NCBI GenBank assembly: GCA_944325055.1
Contig: CALUYP010000054.1
Coordinates: 1-36,477 of the forward strand
Origin: an uncultured Elusimicrobiales bacterium
Lineage (GTDB): Bacteria; Elusimicrobiota; Elusimicrobia; Elusimicrobiales; Elusimicrobiaceae
Direction of reading: 5' to 3'
Length of the DNA: 36,477 nt
The notes below the pieces were generated by a model. The model had not been told where the DNA came from, did no database searches, and saw only the letters and a list, made by a program, of their open reading frames with translations. Positions 34,747 to 36,477 of the stretch are shown here, one piece after another (positions within the stretch are counted from its first letter, which is position 1; the number at the start of each line of letters is the position of its first letter). Both the position numbers and the translations under genes were made by a program.

Positions 34747-34775
34747 TGTATAGAAATTTTATTCTGTAATTTCAA
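34747..34775 (-). promoter_or_regulatory. Promoter of the single pilin gene
   Basis: On the minus strand TTGAAA (-35), 17 bp, TATACA (-10), with a leader of about 20 nt and AAGGAG before the ATG at 34718. It parallels the consensus promoter of the three-pilin cluster. Confidence 0.6.
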
Positions 34776-35027
34776 TATTCGTATCTATTAAATACTATCC
34801 ATCTAGCAACGGGAGCAAGATCTTTACTTTATAGCTTCCTTTCATATACTTTCATCAACCCTGACACGGCAAAAAATTAAAATAAATCTTTTATGTTTAA
34901 TTTTTATGGGAAGAAGTCTTTCAACACCCTCTTTTAAAACAGCGTGTTTTAGAATTCTTCCTTTTCATAAAAACAGTTATCCCTCTCTAAACGTGAATCT
35001 GGATACGGACTTTCTATAAAAATTTAA
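34776..35027. other. Divergent intergenic region between the pilin and lexA, with a nested hairpin
   Basis: No gene seen. An inverted repeat GGAAGAA/TTCTTCC (34909-34915, 34955-34961) encloses an inner AACAC/GTGTT pair (34923-34927, 34944-34948) and the palindrome TTTTAAAA. It could be RNA structure or a protein site; nothing else is recognised. Confidence 0.4.
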
Positions 35028-35072
35028 TTGACAATTTTTTCTAAAATTTATAGAACAAAATATAGAACAAAA
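35028..35072 (+). promoter_or_regulatory. lexA-like promoter with 12-bp tandem repeat operator
   Basis: A perfect -35 TTGACA (35028-35033) is followed at 15-17 bp by two exact head-to-tail copies of TATAGAACAAAA (35049-35060 and 35061-35072). The repeat contains both the -10-like TATAGA and GAAC, a half-site common in LexA operators, spaced 12 bp apart (about one helix turn). Binding there would block the gene's own promoter. Confidence 0.6.
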
Positions 35073-35092
35073 TAAAAGTTATAGGAGCCTTT

Positions 35093-35701
35093 ATGAAAGC
35101 CCTACATCCCAAACAAGCTGAATTGTTAGAAATTTTGAAAACGCATATTTCAGATCCGCTGACTATGGAAGAATTGGCGGACCGATTAAATATAAGTGCA
35201 AAAAGCGTAGTGTTTCATCATATTAAACAACTGGAAAAAAAGGGATATCTCAAGCGAAATCCAGCCAATCCGCGGGATTATATTATCCTAAAAGATCCGG
35301 AGCGAAACGTGATTTATTTAAAGATGTATGGTATGGCAAAATGCGGCCCGGAAGGAACGATTTTAGATGGGACGCCTACACGCATTGTACCGGTAGATCC
35401 CAGTATGATTTATTTTCCAGCCTGCAAAGGGTTTATGGTGGAAGCCAAAGGCGACTCTATGCAGCATTTGATCGCGCCGCACGACTGGTTGATTGTGGAA
35501 CAAAACCATAATCCAAAAAATAAAGACGTCGTCGTTTGCGTCAACAATGGAGAAGTGCTGGTAAAGCGTTTCACGCAAGACGGAGAAAATGTAATCTTAC
35601 AATCTGAAAACCCGGAATATAACCCCATTATTGCCGATAAAGATTCTTTTCATGTGGAAGGAATTGTGCGCAGTATTATTAAGCGCAGCGTAAGCTGCTG
35701 A
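35093..35701 (+). CDS. lexA: LexA-like self-cleaving repressor (S24 peptidase)
   Basis: 202 residues, the size of LexA. The N-terminal winged helix (about 1-70) has the helix-turn-helix TMEELADRLNISAKSVVFHHIKQLEKKGYL. The C-terminal S24 domain contains the Ser122/Lys158 dyad (AKGDSMQ, EVLVKRF). The self-cleavage bond aligned with Ala84-Gly85 of E. coli LexA is Cys84-Gly85 here (MAKCGPEG), the pair used by UmuD. In the SOS response RecA filaments trigger this cleavage and free target promoters. The tandem operator in its own promoter suggests autoregulation. It could instead be a phage-type or special-purpose repressor, as no other SOS gene is in the window. Confidence 0.85.
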   Translation: MKALHPKQAELLEILKTHISDPLTMEELADRLNISAKSVVFHHIKQLEKKGYLKRNPANPRDYIILKDPERNVIYLKMYGMAKCGPEGTILDGTPTRIVPVDPSMIYFPACKGFMVEAKGDSMQHLIAPHDWLIVEQNHNPKNKDVVVCVNNGEVLVKRFTQDGENVILQSENPEYNPIIADKDSFHVEGIVRSIIKRSVSC

Positions 35702-35713
35702 TTTTTCTGCCGT

Positions 35714-35779
35714 CCCAGGCGGTCGAAACCTGGGGCAATGAGTCGTAACCTCACCGGGGCCGCTTATCTAGCGGCCCCG
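35714..35779 (+). terminator. Structured 3' region and terminator of lexA
   Basis: Two main hairpins: CCCAGG/CCTGGG with a 9-nt loop (35714-35734), then CGGGGCCGC/GCGGCCCCG with a 7-nt loop (35755-35779) followed by AATATTTATT. The second is the likely terminator. A small TGAG/CTCA stem between them is possible. Confidence 0.6.
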
Positions 35780-35930
35780 AATATTTATTCCACTTAATAA
35801 TTTATCTGGATCCCATATGTATTTCCGCTTTGAAACTTTTGTCATATATTTTCTTATTTGAACCTTTATAGATCTCAACCTAATGAATAATATAACATCG
35901 GCGCAGTGTATTTTCTAAACGAATAAATAT

Positions 35931-35955
35931 CCCCCGGCGTAGCCGGGGGTTTTTC
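35931..35955 (-). repeat. Terminal hairpin of the IS200-type element
   Basis: CCCCCGGC, loop GTA, GCCGGGGG, then five T, 60 bp beyond the transposase stop. A GC-rich hairpin near the 3' side of the gene is the usual right-end feature of IS200/IS605 elements, which have no inverted-repeat ends and no target duplication. It could also act as a terminator for plus-strand transcripts. Confidence 0.6.
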
Positions 35956-36014
35956 TCAATACGGGCCTAGCCCTCTCTCTACTAGCTACTACTTGAAGTA
36001 GTTCCCACGACCTG

Positions 36015-36476
36015 TCATTTGCGTCCCCTTCCATCTAAGGGGTTCGTGTCAAACGCAAGCAAACTCCCCGCCTCATCTGCCTTTAACTGCTCCTTTATAT
36101 ATTCTTCTATCCGCTTTTTATTCTTCCCTACCGTATCTACATAATACCCTCTGCACCACAACTCCCGGTTCCTAAACTTATACTTCACATTTCCCCACTT
36201 CTCATATATCATTAGACTGCTCTTGCCTTTTAAGTATCCCATGAAGCTTGATACGCTATATTTCGGAGGTATGGATACCAGCATGTGGATATGATCAGGG
36301 CATAGTTCGGCTTCTTCTATACGGCTTTCCTTCCATTCGCATGACTGCCTCAATATCTTGCCTACTTCTACTTTCTTCTCTTTATAAAAGAATCTTCTGC
36401 GGTACTTCGGGGCAAACACTATGTGATATTTGCAATTCCACTGCGTATGTGATAGTTTATTTATGTCATTGGTCAT
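36015..36476 (-). CDS. tnpA: IS200-type transposase TnpA (Y1 HUH)
   Basis: 153 residues, the standard length. The HUH metal site is CPDHIHMLVSIP and the nucleophilic tyrosine is in YYVDTVGKNKKRIEEYI, within the Y1 helix. WNCKYHIVFAPKYRRR is the typical N-terminal strand. It cuts and joins single-stranded DNA at the IS ends by a 5'-phosphotyrosine. The gene appears intact. The start ATG is at 36476, one base before the window edge, so its ribosome site cannot be seen and a few upstream codons are possible. Confidence 0.92.
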   Translation of the reverse strand: MTNDINKLSHTQWNCKYHIVFAPKYRRRFFYKEKKVEVGKILRQSCEWKESRIEEAELCPDHIHMLVSIPPKYSVSSFMGYLKGKSSLMIYEKWGNVKYKFRNRELWCRGYYVDTVGKNKKRIEEYIKEQLKADEAGSLLAFDTNPLDGRGRK

Positions 36477-36477
36477 A

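Larger units (their letters stand above)
35931..36477 (-). mobile_element. IS200/IS605-family element, right end and transposase (left end outside window)
   Basis: The element comprises the GC-rich terminal hairpin, a non-coding 60 bp with a short ACTAC/GTAGT hairpin (35988-36002), and a full-length single-tyrosine transposase gene. There is no second gene (TnpB) before the stop, so it is the IS200-type form. The exact boundary on the left is inferred to lie shortly before 35931; the other end lies beyond position 36477. Confidence 0.7.

Noticed and set aside
1-36477. CRISPR array or prophage
   Set aside because: No series of regularly spaced direct repeats and no phage structural, integrase or lysis genes were seen. 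The only tandem repeat is the two-copy 12-bp operator at 35049-35072.

Overview
The window looks like chromosomal DNA of a Gram-negative, fermentative, host-associated bacterium, most likely of the Elusimicrobiota (an Elusimicrobium-like gut lineage). That placement is inferred from gene style rather than a marker gene: four separate type IV pilin-like proteins with GFTLxEL leaders, lipoprotein and periplasmic products, short intergenic gaps and sugar-scavenging operons. Most of the window is moderate in G+C. The stretch from about 29.9 to 35.1 kb is visibly AT-richer.

Layout. Positions 1-4755 hold the 3' part of a bacterial alpha-2-macroglobulin gene that starts upstream of the window. Positions 4899-9393 form a GlcNAc/glucosamine operon: an EIIA-HPr-EI PTS fusion (NagF type), nagB and nagA, ending in a strong terminator that also faces three pilin-like genes on the minus strand (9515-11062). 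Divergent from the pilins is guaC (GMP reductase). Behind it is a gene-free 350 bp stretch with a candidate small RNA, then a SlyD-like FKBP isomerase. Two OsmC paralogues and a CbpA-like J-domain protein lie on the minus strand, divergent from an MFS exporter. A tRNA-Asn(GTT) follows.

From 16.8 to 18.5 kb there is a compact three-gene unit: an ECF sigma factor, an overlapping small single-pass membrane protein (candidate anti-sigma), and a secreted protein made of two copies of one domain. This is the best candidate for an undescribed regulatory system here. Next come a TrkH/KtrB potassium channel subunit, rimO, an unrecognised 180-residue protein, a phospholipase D-like lipoprotein, a GDSL esterase and cytidine deaminase. 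A complete Leloir operon (galM-galK-galE-galT, 25.2-29.9 kb) has a terminator-like hairpin directly before galM and another hairpin between galM and galK.

The AT-rich segment carries an arylsulfate sulfotransferase-like gene, a multi-pass membrane protein broken by an in-frame TAG, about 880 bp without a convincing gene, and a fourth pilin. It looks like acquired and partly decaying DNA. The window ends with a LexA-like repressor, whose predicted self-cleavage bond is Cys84-Gly85 and whose promoter carries a perfect 12-bp tandem repeat, and with an IS200-type transposase next to a likely IS-end hairpin.

Together the genes suggest a cell that imports and ferments amino sugars and galactose. 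No membrane PTS component (EIIBC) and no galactose permease are visible in the window, so both must be encoded elsewhere.
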